From an uncultured Prevotella sp. (GTDB lineage: Bacteria > Bacteroidota > Bacteroidia > Bacteroidales > Bacteroidaceae), in assembly GCA_905196835.1 (NCBI GenBank), contig CAJJWN010000047.1:1-22172 (forward strand): a stretch of DNA of 22,172 nt, given 5' to 3'. Shown piece after piece: positions 6,166-14,750 of this stretch. The notes under the pieces were generated by a model. It saw nothing but the letters and a program-made list of their open reading frames with translations. It did not search any database and was not told the origin of the DNA. The stretch's first letter is position 1, and the number at the start of each line of letters is the position of its first letter. Position numbers and translations under genes: made by a program.

Positions 6166-7908
6166 TCAATTTACAGTCACATCGGCGATTTTCACCCATC
6201 CGTCCTTAGTCTGGAACTCGTCGCGGGCGGAGATGATTATGCCTATCTCGTTGTTGTTAGTCGTGTCGACAAGACCGACACCCCATGTGTACTCTCCGGC
6301 GGCAACACCGTCAAGAGTGAACGACGTGCTGTAAGAGTGAGGAGTACCCTTAACCCAGTCGCTTAGCTCGGGCACATGGTCGACGAAGCGGTAAAGCGGC
6401 TCGCCCGTATTCTTGTCAAGCAGGGCGAAGCATACCTTGTACTTCTGGTTCCACTGCGGCAGGTTGGTGGGACAATAGCCCCAGCCGAGGTTGAGCCAGC
6501 GGTGAACCAAGGTGACCTTTCCGCCTGCCGACGCCGTAGTAGGAACGGAAACCTTGTCGGGATAGAGGCGGTAAGCGCCCTCGGCGATGAAGTCTTTAAC
6601 GAGGTCGAACGCCGTGTTGAACCATGAGTGGGTCTCGCCCGAGTTGACGTTTGACGAGTAGCGCAGGTCCATCATGTTGACGTTGGCGCCCTTGGCCTCG
6701 TCGTACTCGCCCTTGCGAACCTGCGCGAAGTCGGCATATCCGTCGCCGGCAATCGAGCCGCCGTGAGAAGCCTCAACCCATCCGCCTTCCATTATGATAG
6801 GCCGGATGTAGCGGTACTTTGAGGCGATGCCGCGCTCCCAGTTCTGATAATACTGCTTCATGCCGAACGCGTCGTGACGCAGGCTGAAGCCCTTGTTCAC
6901 GCACTCGTCGATAAGGCGCTCCGCAACATCGAGGTCGGCACCGTCTTTTTCACCGGTCCACATTATGCAGCGGTGGTAGTTGATGACGATTGGCACTCGC
7001 GTGAAGAGGCGGGCCATAAGGCTTGATATCCAGTCAGTGACGGCCTGACGCGGAGAATCGTCGCCCGTTGAGTAGATGAGGGAGTGGGTTTCGCCCCACT
7101 TGCCGAGGCCGAAGCCGCTGACAAACTGGGTCACGTCAGGGTCGTTGAACTCCTGGGCGAAGGCCGTGAGGAACTTCTCGTACTTCTCCTGGAATATTGG
7201 ATCGTCAGGATAAGGCGACCATCCGTGCCATGAGCCGGTGGTAACGTCGAAAGTCTTTGCGCCGGCAGCACGCACATACTCGGGCGTGAAGTTGTAGTGC
7301 TTGTCGCGGCTGTCGGTAACAAAGGTGAAGGCCAGCTTCATGCCGTAGCTCTTCGCGATGTCGCGCATCAGGCGGAAACGCTTGGCGGTGATGGTGTCAT
7401 GCTGCTCGTTCCAGATGGACTCGTCCCAGATGTACTTGCCCTCGCCCGGCTCGAAGTCGCTCCAAGCACCGCGCACGTACATCGTGCCGCCGTACATGAA
7501 CACGTTGTCAAGACCCTCTGCCGTTTCAAAGTGCGAATACTGCTCCTCCAAGTCATCGATAAGGCCGTCGCCAAGTCCGCCGTAGACAACCCAGCCCTGC
7601 ATCGGGTTGAGCAGCTTCGTCTTGTACACGGGGTTGCCCTGGTTGTCGAGCACAGGCTCGCCGGGGTGCTGGCTTTCCTTGCTGTACGTAACACGCGCCG
7701 TGTCGCCGTTCTCGTCTATGTCATAAAGTCGCAGTAGCTTGTAGCGTTCAGGAGCTATGCTTATTATTTCGTTGCCCGACACATTCCAGTTGGTTGACGA
7801 CGACGAGGAGAGGTCGTCATCGTCGGAACACGAGGTTCCGACGACGAGCGTTGATGAAAGCATCATGCCCGAAAGGAGCATTAAGCCGTATTTTCTTATT
7901 TTGTTCAT
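6166..7908 (-). CDS. DUF4832-like putative glycoside hydrolase, surface lipoprotein
   Basis: The start at 7908 (MNKIRKYGLMLLSGMML) gives a lipoprotein signal. An alternative start at 7932 overlaps the susE stop as ATGA. The putative lipidated Cys27 is followed by SDDDD, an acidic stretch resembling the Bacteroides surface-export signal. After a Ser-rich linker comes a TIM-barrel-like domain: NPMQGWVVYGG (about 101-111), GLGKWGE with Glu273, VINYHR, and PIIMEGGW with Glu374. A C-terminal beta domain contains GWGYCPTNLPQWNQKYKV. It resembles the DUF4874/DUF4832 pair as I recall those families. The two Glu residues, also conserved in the paralogue at 14751-16298, sit in the order expected for acid/base and nucleophile of a clan-A glycosidase; that role is inference. 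It is the last gene of the sus operon, and its substrate is unknown. Confidence 0.75.
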   Translation of the reverse strand: MNKIRKYGLMLLSGMMLSSTLVVGTSCSDDDDLSSSSSTNWNVSGNEIISIAPERYKLLRLYDIDENGDTARVTYSKESQHPGEPVLDNQGNPVYKTKLLNPMQGWVVYGGLGDGLIDDLEEQYSHFETAEGLDNVFMYGGTMYVRGAWSDFEPGEGKYIWDESIWNEQHDTITAKRFRLMRDIAKSYGMKLAFTFVTDSRDKHYNFTPEYVRAAGAKTFDVTTGSWHGWSPYPDDPIFQEKYEKFLTAFAQEFNDPDVTQFVSGFGLGKWGETHSLIYSTGDDSPRQAVTDWISSLMARLFTRVPIVINYHRCIMWTGEKDGADLDVAERLIDECVNKGFSLRHDAFGMKQYYQNWERGIASKYRYIRPIIMEGGWVEASHGGSIAGDGYADFAQVRKGEYDEAKGANVNMMDLRYSSNVNSGETHSWFNTAFDLVKDFIAEGAYRLYPDKVSVPTTASAGGKVTLVHRWLNLGWGYCPTNLPQWNQKYKVCFALLDKNTGEPLYRFVDHVPELSDWVKGTPHSYSTSFTLDGVAAGEYTWGVGLVDTTNNNEIGIIISARDEFQTKDGWVKIADVTVN

Positions 7909-7928
7909 TGTTGTTGTTTTTTTATTTA

Positions 7929-9551
7929 TCATTTTTGGTCGAATACAACAGTCAAATTCCTAATGTTGACCACTACAAAGTTACAGCCCTCTGGTATGCA
8001 GAAGAACGCATAACGATTGTGACCCTGTCCTGCAACAAGTGTTTGAGGAGCATTACTTGTAACTTCTGTATAACCGTTATGATCGTTACGTTTAGCGTCA
8101 GCAGTTGAACCGTATGCGTAAACATTGTTCTCGTGGTTCGCTACAAGGAACTTGACAGCACCGACAGAAGCTACTCCGTAAGCATCAGTTACGTTCTCAC
8201 GCGGCAGAGGTTCGCCACTGTAAACGAATACACATGGGTCAGCAAGGCTCTGCTGTAATGTATATTGCTCTTGGAAACCAGGCTTCAGACCCGGGTCGTT
8301 TGCCGACTTATTGAACGAGCCCCACATCCACAGCTTCGTAACCTCGATTGTATAAGGATTGATGCCTTCGGTTGTGTTATTATAAGATACTTCCATGTTC
8401 TTCAGGTCGGTAGCGGCGGAGTAGATGGTGATGGTCTTCTCCTCCTTGTTTACCACGATGCGGTACGTACCGTCGGCAGGGATTTCCCAGTTGCGGCTTG
8501 TCTCGGCGGTAGACGTAGCCACCTGTCCGAAGCTCTGCTGGCTTCCGTCGTGGATATCCTTGTCGCCTGCATCGGCAGGAACGATAGCCATTTCCTGTGC
8601 TCCGTTGAATGTGAGCGGCAGGTAGAACGTACCGGCCTTGAGCTCGCCCTTCCAGGCGTAAAGGTTTTCATTCTCAAGCGTCTGCTTGATTTCAATCTGC
8701 TCGTCGCCAACGGCTGTTCCGGCCATGAACATCTGGTCTACGTCAACCACAGCTCCGGCAGCCACGATGCGCACGGTGTGCTCGCTCAGGTTGACCGTAA
8801 TGCGGTAGTTGTCGGCTTCGGGCACAACCCAATAGTTGGCCTCGGCCTGGTCGGTTATTACCGCCGGCATGTCGCTAAGTTCAATGGGCGTGTCGGGATT
8901 TTCCGGGCCTATGGCGTTGTACTCGTCGAAGTTAACCACAGGGAAGTTGATTGTTCCGGCCTCGAGACGGCCCGTGTAGCTGTAAACCTGTGCGTCAGCT
9001 TCGCTTGCAGACAGCTCTACGCGCTCGTCGCCTACTGCAGTTCCGGCCATGTAGAGAGTGTCGGCGACAAACTGCTTGGGACCGTATGTCTTCACCTTTA
9101 TAGTCTTTTCCTCTACGTCGGGCACCTTGAGCGTAGGCCCTTCAAACGATGCCGTGATTTTGAACGTAACGTCTACCGCGGTGCTCGTTGTCACTCCGAA
9201 GTGGTTGACGAGCAGGTCTTGCAGCTCGGCGTTGGTGAACTCGCGGTGGAAGTTGCCATAGTCCTCGTACTCCTCGATGGAGCCGCCGCTTCCGCTGACG
9301 CGCATCTCATACTGGTACGTGGTGACGTAGTCGTAACCGTAGTCATGCGCGGGCGACCAGTCGATGGTGAGCGCCACTTCGTCGGGCTTGCTCTCGTCAA
9401 GCTTGATGTATTCGCCCGACCCTTCAATCGTGATTTCCGACTGGTTGCGCGAGTAATAGTTGTCTATATCGTCGTTGCAGGACGCCGCCGTGAAGGTGAG
9501 CAGTCCCAACGACACGGCCTTGAGGCCGCTGAATAATATCCTGTTTTTCAT
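7929..9551 (-). CDS. SusE-like outer-membrane glycan-binding lipoprotein
   Basis: A 540-residue lipoprotein: the signal peptide ends TAAS-Cys25, followed by NDDID, an acidic run fitting surface export. Residues about 26-155 match the N-terminal SusE-type domain (LTIDWSPAHDYGYDYVTTYQYEMRV). Then come tandem binding-type modules: the first begins LYMAGTAVGDERVEL at 166, the second MFMAGTAVGDEQIEI at 274, and a third, more divergent one begins LWMWGSF near 407. SusE/SusF-like proteins hold glycan at the cell surface through such modules and have no enzymatic activity. It lies 18 bp downstream of susD and its stop overlaps a possible start of the next gene. The ligand cannot be read from sequence. 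Confidence 0.85.
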   Translation of the reverse strand: MKNRILFSGLKAVSLGLLTFTAASCNDDIDNYYSRNQSEITIEGSGEYIKLDESKPDEVALTIDWSPAHDYGYDYVTTYQYEMRVSGSGGSIEEYEDYGNFHREFTNAELQDLLVNHFGVTTSTAVDVTFKITASFEGPTLKVPDVEEKTIKVKTYGPKQFVADTLYMAGTAVGDERVELSASEADAQVYSYTGRLEAGTINFPVVNFDEYNAIGPENPDTPIELSDMPAVITDQAEANYWVVPEADNYRITVNLSEHTVRIVAAGAVVDVDQMFMAGTAVGDEQIEIKQTLENENLYAWKGELKAGTFYLPLTFNGAQEMAIVPADAGDKDIHDGSQQSFGQVATSTAETSRNWEIPADGTYRIVVNKEEKTITIYSAATDLKNMEVSYNNTTEGINPYTIEVTKLWMWGSFNKSANDPGLKPGFQEQYTLQQSLADPCVFVYSGEPLPRENVTDAYGVASVGAVKFLVANHENNVYAYGSTADAKRNDHNGYTEVTSNAPQTLVAGQGHNRYAFFCIPEGCNFVVVNIRNLTVVFDQK

Positions 9552-9569
9552 TGTCTTGTCTGTTTATGG

Positions 9570-11297
9570 TTAATAGCCCGGGTTGTTCCCAAGGTTGGGA
9601 TTCAACTGTGTGTCGTGCGTAGGTATCGGCCACAACATCTGACGCTCGGGGAAATTGCGCTTCGCTCCGTATGCACACAGTCCCCTGTTGTACAGCGCGG
9701 AGAAGTCGGCAAGGCCGTCATCGTCGATTTGCGGAGTTATGCCCCAGAACCAGTTGCCCGTGTCAACGACATCGGAAAGCACCTGCTCCGGGTCCGTCAG
9801 CATGATATAGTTGTAACCGTTGAGAGCCTTGATGGCCAAATCCCAACGCATAAGGTCCTGCAGACGCTGGTTCTCCATGGCGAACTCCATGCGGCGTTCT
9901 ATGCGCACGGCCTTGCGCATCTGCGCCTGGTCTGTGGCTACAACGGCTGGATATTCGCTCGTCGCGCTCTTGTCAACACCGTAAGCGCGTGCGCGCACCT
10001 GGTTGATGTAGTCGGCGGCAACGTCCAAGTCCTTGTTCTGCTCGATAAGAGCCTCGGCATAGATAAGAAGCACGTCGGCATACCTTATTACTATGTAGTC
10101 CTGCTCCACCATGCGGCCGTTCTCCGTCCAAGTGTCGTCGATGCCCTTCTTCCAGAGCAGTCCGTTGAACGAAGCGTACTGGGCATTGATGCGCGAGTCG
10201 TTGTTCTTCTGCATACTGCCCGTATTGTAGTTCATCACCTGCTTTGCGGCTGGGCTTGGGTCGTACTCGAAGCCTACGTGGCGCGTATTGAACTCGACGA
10301 TGGTCATCGTGCAGCGAGGGTCGCGGTTCTCGAACGGGTTGTGCGGGTCGAAGAGCGGAGACTCGTCGATTGGCAGACCGTCGGTGCAGAGGTAGGCGGC
10401 CAACAAGTCCCATGAGGGATTGTAAGAGCCGTAGCCTCCGGCGTTACGCGGCAGGCCGTTGTTTACGAACCATGAGTCGAGTATCACTTCGGTAGTCCTT
10501 GAACGGGGCAGGCAGAACACCTTTTCAGGCACGTTCTTCGTGTTTTGCAGGAACAGCTCGGAATAGCTTGGGTACAGCTCGTACAATCCGAGGCCGATGC
10601 ACTGCTTTGCGGCAGCCTCGGCAATGTCGTAGTCGTGCATGTAAAGGGCGTAGCGGGCCTTCATCGCGAGAGCCGCGCCCTTGGTTGCGTGGATTTCCTC
10701 GTTGCCGTAAGACTCGGGCAGGTACTCTATCGCCTTGTCGAAGTCGGCGTATGTAAGCTCCTTCACCTCGTCCTTGTTGCGGCGTCCCATCTTCTCCGCC
10801 TCGTCGATGGTCATAGTCTTGTCCATGTAGGGCACGTCGCCGTAGAAGAACGTAAGGTCGGCGTACTTGCAGGCGCGGCAGAAGTAAGCCTCGCCCTTGT
10901 AGCGGTTGATTACGCTCTCGGCCACGTTGCCCTCGGCCTTGTGAATGTTCTCGAGCATGGTGTTGCAGCGCGCGATGAGCTTGTAGCTCTGCTGCCACAG
11001 CGCGTACACCTCGTACTGCTGGCCGTTCAGCGTACCGTCGAGCACGGTGCCGTTGCTGTTCGGGTTGCGGTTCTGCTGGCGGTAGGTGGTGTTGTCCGTC
11101 CACTGTTCAGAGGAGATGAGCGGCTCCTGCCAGTAACCGAGGATGTAAAAGTCGTTCGCCGCCAAGTTCAACTCGGTCTCGGTGGTGTACCAAGACTCCG
11201 TGTTGCCTTCCATCTTCGGCACAAGATCCATGCTCTCACATGATGTAAGGCAAAGGCCGACGGCTGCCATTGCTGACAATAATATCTTTGTTTTCAT
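9570..11297 (-). CDS. SusD/RagB-family glycan-binding outer-membrane lipoprotein
   Basis: A 575-residue protein with a lipoprotein signal (CLTS-Cys20, then ESMD). The N-terminal SusD-like helical region (about 25-235) includes WQQSYKLIARCNTMLENI and GEAYFCRACKYADLTFFYGDVPYM, the typical TPR-like segment of the family. The C-terminal SusD/RagB domain (about 270-575) includes DYIVIRYADVLLIYAEALIEQ and VRIERRMEFAMENQRLQDLMRW, then a terminal PIPTHDTQLNPNLGNNPGY, a standard SusD ending. SusD caps the SusC barrel and binds the oligosaccharide before import. It follows susC by 16 bp. Function as the SusC partner is near certain; the ligand is unknown. Confidence 0.96.
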   Translation of the reverse strand: MKTKILLSAMAAVGLCLTSCESMDLVPKMEGNTESWYTTETELNLAANDFYILGYWQEPLISSEQWTDNTTYRQQNRNPNSNGTVLDGTLNGQQYEVYALWQQSYKLIARCNTMLENIHKAEGNVAESVINRYKGEAYFCRACKYADLTFFYGDVPYMDKTMTIDEAEKMGRRNKDEVKELTYADFDKAIEYLPESYGNEEIHATKGAALAMKARYALYMHDYDIAEAAAKQCIGLGLYELYPSYSELFLQNTKNVPEKVFCLPRSRTTEVILDSWFVNNGLPRNAGGYGSYNPSWDLLAAYLCTDGLPIDESPLFDPHNPFENRDPRCTMTIVEFNTRHVGFEYDPSPAAKQVMNYNTGSMQKNNDSRINAQYASFNGLLWKKGIDDTWTENGRMVEQDYIVIRYADVLLIYAEALIEQNKDLDVAADYINQVRARAYGVDKSATSEYPAVVATDQAQMRKAVRIERRMEFAMENQRLQDLMRWDLAIKALNGYNYIMLTDPEQVLSDVVDTGNWFWGITPQIDDDGLADFSALYNRGLCAYGAKRNFPERQMLWPIPTHDTQLNPNLGNNPGY

Positions 11298-11313
11298 TGT
11301 ATTTGCGTTTTTT

Positions 11314-14300
11314 TTAGAATGTAACTTGGATACCGAATACCACCGACGTGGTGATAGGATATGAGCTTACTCCCATTTCAGGGTCCCACCCGTCGGGGAA
11401 GTCGCTGATGCAGAACAGGTCTGACGCGCTGACATAGAAGCGTGTGCGGTCGATGCCGATGTAACGTGTCCACTGCTGCGGCAGGGTGTAGCCGAGCGTG
11501 ATGTTCTTCATACGGAAGTAGCCTCCGTTGAATATCCAGTGGTCTGACGTCTCGTAGTTGCTGTTCTTCGACACGCTTGACAGACGCGGATAGAACGCGT
11601 TTGCGTTCTGCTCGTCGGTGTTGAACGGACTCCAGTACTTGCCTTCGATTATTGCGGGTATGTTGCCGTAGTTGTTGCGCAGCGGCTCAACCATCGCCCT
11701 TTCAAGGTAAGAGTTCTGTTTGCCTACGCCCTGGAACGCCATGCTCAAGTCGATGCCGCGCCATGAAGCGTTGATTTGTCCGCCGTACTGGTAACGGGGA
11801 AGCGAGTTGCCGAGGGGCACCCGGTCGTACTCGGGCGAGATTACGCCGTCGGGCACACCGTCAGGGCCGCTGATGTCGCGGTACTTCAGGTCACCGACGG
11901 TCACGCTTGAGTTGAGCGTAGCCGAGTTGTTGACTTCTTCCTGCGTCTGGTATATTCCGTCACAGATGTATCCGTACCACTCGTTGAAATATGTTCCGGC
12001 ACGCTTGATTTTGCCGCCGCTGATAAGATCGGAGTTGTTGATATAGTCGATTTTCGAGAGGAAGTCGGAGAAGTTTACGCTTATGCTGTAGTTGAAGTCC
12101 CCGATGTGGTCCTGCCATGTAAGGTCGATGTCATATCCGTGGGTCGACATCTTGCCGGCATTGGTGCTCGGGTCGTTGTAACCCATGGTGTAAGGTATCT
12201 GTATGGCAAGGAGCATGTCTGTCGTCTTCTTCCAGTAGTAGTCGAAGGTCAGGCGCAGGCGGTTGTCGAAAAAGTTGGCGTCGAAGCCTATGTCGGTAGA
12301 CGTCGTGGTCTCCCAGGTGATGTCCTCAACTGCGAGCACTGCCGGACGGGCGGTGTTGGCCGAAACGACAGAGCCGTCAGCCATATAGAATATTGTGTTG
12401 CCGAAGCTCATCAGCGCGATGTAGGGGAAGTAGTTGCTGCCGATGCGCTCGTTACCCAGCTTACCCCAGCTGCCGCGCAGCTTGAAGTACGACAGATACT
12501 TCTGGCTGTTCATAAAGTTCTTCATAAACGGTTCTTCGGTGACAACCCATCCTGCGGAGAACGAGGGGAACGTACCCCAGCGGTACTTCTTTGCGAAGCG
12601 TGAAGAGCCGTCGTGGCGGACGTTGGCCTGGAAGAGGTAGCGGTCTGCGTAAGAATAGAGCACGCGGCCGAACCATGAGGTGGAGGTGTACTCCGAACCC
12701 GTGCCGCTGTTTTCCATATATTCCTCCGGACCGATGTTAAGGTAAGGATAGTTGGTGAGCACATACTGGTCGCGTGCGGCTCCGAGGCTCTCGCTCTTCG
12801 AGTAATAGTTCTCGAAACCTGCCATAACCGTGAGGCTGTGCTTGCCGAAGTCGCGCATGTAGTTGGCGATGACTTGCGACGTTACGTGCCAGTCGTCGTT
12901 GCGTCCCTCGGTAAGCTTGTTGGCGGCATACAGGCCGCTTCCGCCGTCGAAGTATCCGCCGAAGGTGTTGGGGTCGTCGGCAAGCGTGTATCCGCAGGCC
13001 ATCTTGAACTGCTTTGACTTCTGGTAGTTGATGTACGGCGACACGATGGCCTGGATGCTTAAGCCCTCGAACGGCTTGATTGTGAGCGAGCCTTTACCGC
13101 CCACCTGGGTAGAGTGGCTGACGGTAGAGCCGCCTTCCTTTAGCAGTCCGTAGGGGTTGGAGCCGCTCTTTCCCTCGGCCAGACGGCCGTCTGACCACGT
13201 AGCCGCGTAGATGGCGGGCATCAAGCGCATGGTGCTGAAGGGGTCGTATATCTTGTTCTGGCTCTTGGCGTGGCGCACGAAGAGGTCGAGCGAGGCGCTA
13301 AGCCACTTGTTTATGGTGAAGTCGTTGTTAGAGCGCAGCATGTAACGCTGGAACTTGCGGCCGTCATAAAGACCGTCCACATCGTCGTAAGAGAGCGACG
13401 TCTGCGAGCGGATGTACTTGTTTCCGCCGCTCAGGCTGATGGTGTGGGTCATACGCGGAGCCGAGCCTTTAAGTATGAGGTCGGTCCAGTCGGTCACGGG
13501 ATAGCGGTTGGGGTCGGTCTCGTGGTACTTCATCCAGTTCTTCGTCTGGTCGGCGGAATAAGTCTGGAAGAAGCCCTGCGCCGGGTTGTCGTTGTACATC
13601 AGCTCGTTGTTCATCTCAAGATAGCGCGTCAATCCTACCATCTCGGGCTGCTTGGTGGGTATTTCCCAGCCGAACTCGGCGTTGTACTTGATTTGGAACT
13701 TGCCCGTGTCGGCACCACGCTTGGTGGTTACGAGGATTACGCCGGCTGCGGCCTTAGAACCGTAGATGCTGGCTGCGGCCGCGTCCTTCAAGACGGTCAC
13801 GCTCTCAACGTCGTTCGCGTTAACGTAGTCGAGGCTTCCCTCAACACCGTCGACGATGACGAGCGGCGACGAGTCGCCCATGGTGGTGACACCGCGCACG
13901 TGTATGCTGCCGGCTCCCGAGCCCGGGGCCGAGCTGCTACGGCGCACCATCACGCCGGAGAGTGCACCCTGCAAGGCGTTTGAAAGCATGGTGGTACGGC
14001 GGTTGCTGAGGTCGCCACCCTTTACGGCGGCTATGGCGCCGGTAAGGTCTTTCTTCTTAACCGTACCGTAACCGATTACCACCAGCTCTTCGAGCGAGTT
14101 GTCGTCCTCGGCCATCTCGATGTTGTAGCTGTTGCGGTTGCCCACCTTCACCTCCTGGGTGTTGAAACCGATGTAGCTTACCTCAAGGGTAGAGCCTTCG
14201 GGAGCTTCGATTGAGTAGTTGCCGTCGAAATCGGTAACGGTGGCTATCTGCGTGCCTTTCACCTTCACGGTGGCGCCGATAAGCGGTTCTCCGTTCACGT

Positions 14301-14727
14301 CGGCGATAACACCCTTGACCGTCTTTTTACCACCCCCCCCACTGGGATTTTGGCGGTCCTGGGCCTTCTTAGAGCCGTCTACGGTGATTGTAACCTGACG
14401 GCCTGAAATGGTGTACTTCATGCCTGTCTTACGGCAAAGCTCGTCGAGTATTTTCTCGGCTGTCTTGCCTTCAAGCGTGATTTGCACCTTTTCGTCAAGG
14501 CGGTTTTTCACGTTCTGACCATACACGAAGACGTACTTGCTATGGCCTTCGATGTAGGTTAACACTGATTTTACTGTGTTGCCGGCGGCGTTTACAGCCA
14601 GTATCGCCTCGGAACGGTCGGGCGACAGGCCTGAAGCCATTGCTGGCGACGACATTGCCGCCATCCCAAACAGACACAGTGCGGCAAGATGTTTGCCGCC
14701 ATAGGTAAAGATTGCTTTCTTTCTCAT
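11314..14727 (-). CDS. SusC/RagA-family TonB-dependent transporter with N-terminal STN signalling domain
   Basis: The start at 14727 (MRKKAIFTYGGKHLAALCLFG) gives a Sec signal; a start at 14754 would overlap the upstream stop as ATGA. Domains in order: STN (about 48-116, SVLTYIEGHSKYVFVYG to GRQVTI), a Gly-rich linker (130-133), a carboxypeptidase-regulatory-like domain (137-211), a TonB-box-like LEELVVIGYGT (212-222), a plug with SIHVRGVTTMGDSSPLVIVDG (about 274-296), and a beta-barrel ending in VTF. The protein imports oligosaccharides across the outer membrane using TonB energy. STN domains mark transducers that talk to FecR-type anti-sigma factors, and such a pair is encoded just upstream. 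Eight consecutive G in the linker codons (14333-14340) could slip and cause frameshifts. Confidence 0.96.
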   Translation of the reverse strand: MRKKAIFTYGGKHLAALCLFGMAAMSSPAMASGLSPDRSEAILAVNAAGNTVKSVLTYIEGHSKYVFVYGQNVKNRLDEKVQITLEGKTAEKILDELCRKTGMKYTISGRQVTITVDGSKKAQDRQNPSGGGGKKTVKGVIADVNGEPLIGATVKVKGTQIATVTDFDGNYSIEAPEGSTLEVSYIGFNTQEVKVGNRNSYNIEMAEDDNSLEELVVIGYGTVKKKDLTGAIAAVKGGDLSNRRTTMLSNALQGALSGVMVRRSSSAPGSGAGSIHVRGVTTMGDSSPLVIVDGVEGSLDYVNANDVESVTVLKDAAAASIYGSKAAAGVILVTTKRGADTGKFQIKYNAEFGWEIPTKQPEMVGLTRYLEMNNELMYNDNPAQGFFQTYSADQTKNWMKYHETDPNRYPVTDWTDLILKGSAPRMTHTISLSGGNKYIRSQTSLSYDDVDGLYDGRKFQRYMLRSNNDFTINKWLSASLDLFVRHAKSQNKIYDPFSTMRLMPAIYAATWSDGRLAEGKSGSNPYGLLKEGGSTVSHSTQVGGKGSLTIKPFEGLSIQAIVSPYINYQKSKQFKMACGYTLADDPNTFGGYFDGGSGLYAANKLTEGRNDDWHVTSQVIANYMRDFGKHSLTVMAGFENYYSKSESLGAARDQYVLTNYPYLNIGPEEYMENSGTGSEYTSTSWFGRVLYSYADRYLFQANVRHDGSSRFAKKYRWGTFPSFSAGWVVTEEPFMKNFMNSQKYLSYFKLRGSWGKLGNERIGSNYFPYIALMSFGNTIFYMADGSVVSANTARPAVLAVEDITWETTTSTDIGFDANFFDNRLRLTFDYYWKKTTDMLLAIQIPYTMGYNDPSTNAGKMSTHGYDIDLTWQDHIGDFNYSISVNFSDFLSKIDYINNSDLISGGKIKRAGTYFNEWYGYICDGIYQTQEEVNNSATLNSSVTVGDLKYRDISGPDGVPDGVISPEYDRVPLGNSLPRYQYGGQINASWRGIDLSMAFQGVGKQNSYLERAMVEPLRNNYGNIPAIIEGKYWSPFNTDEQNANAFYPRLSSVSKNSNYETSDHWIFNGGYFRMKNITLGYTLPQQWTRYIGIDRTRFYVSASDLFCISDFPDGWDPEMGVSSYPITTSVVFGIQVTF

Positions 14728-14750
14728 AAAGCTGATATGTTTAGGTACTA

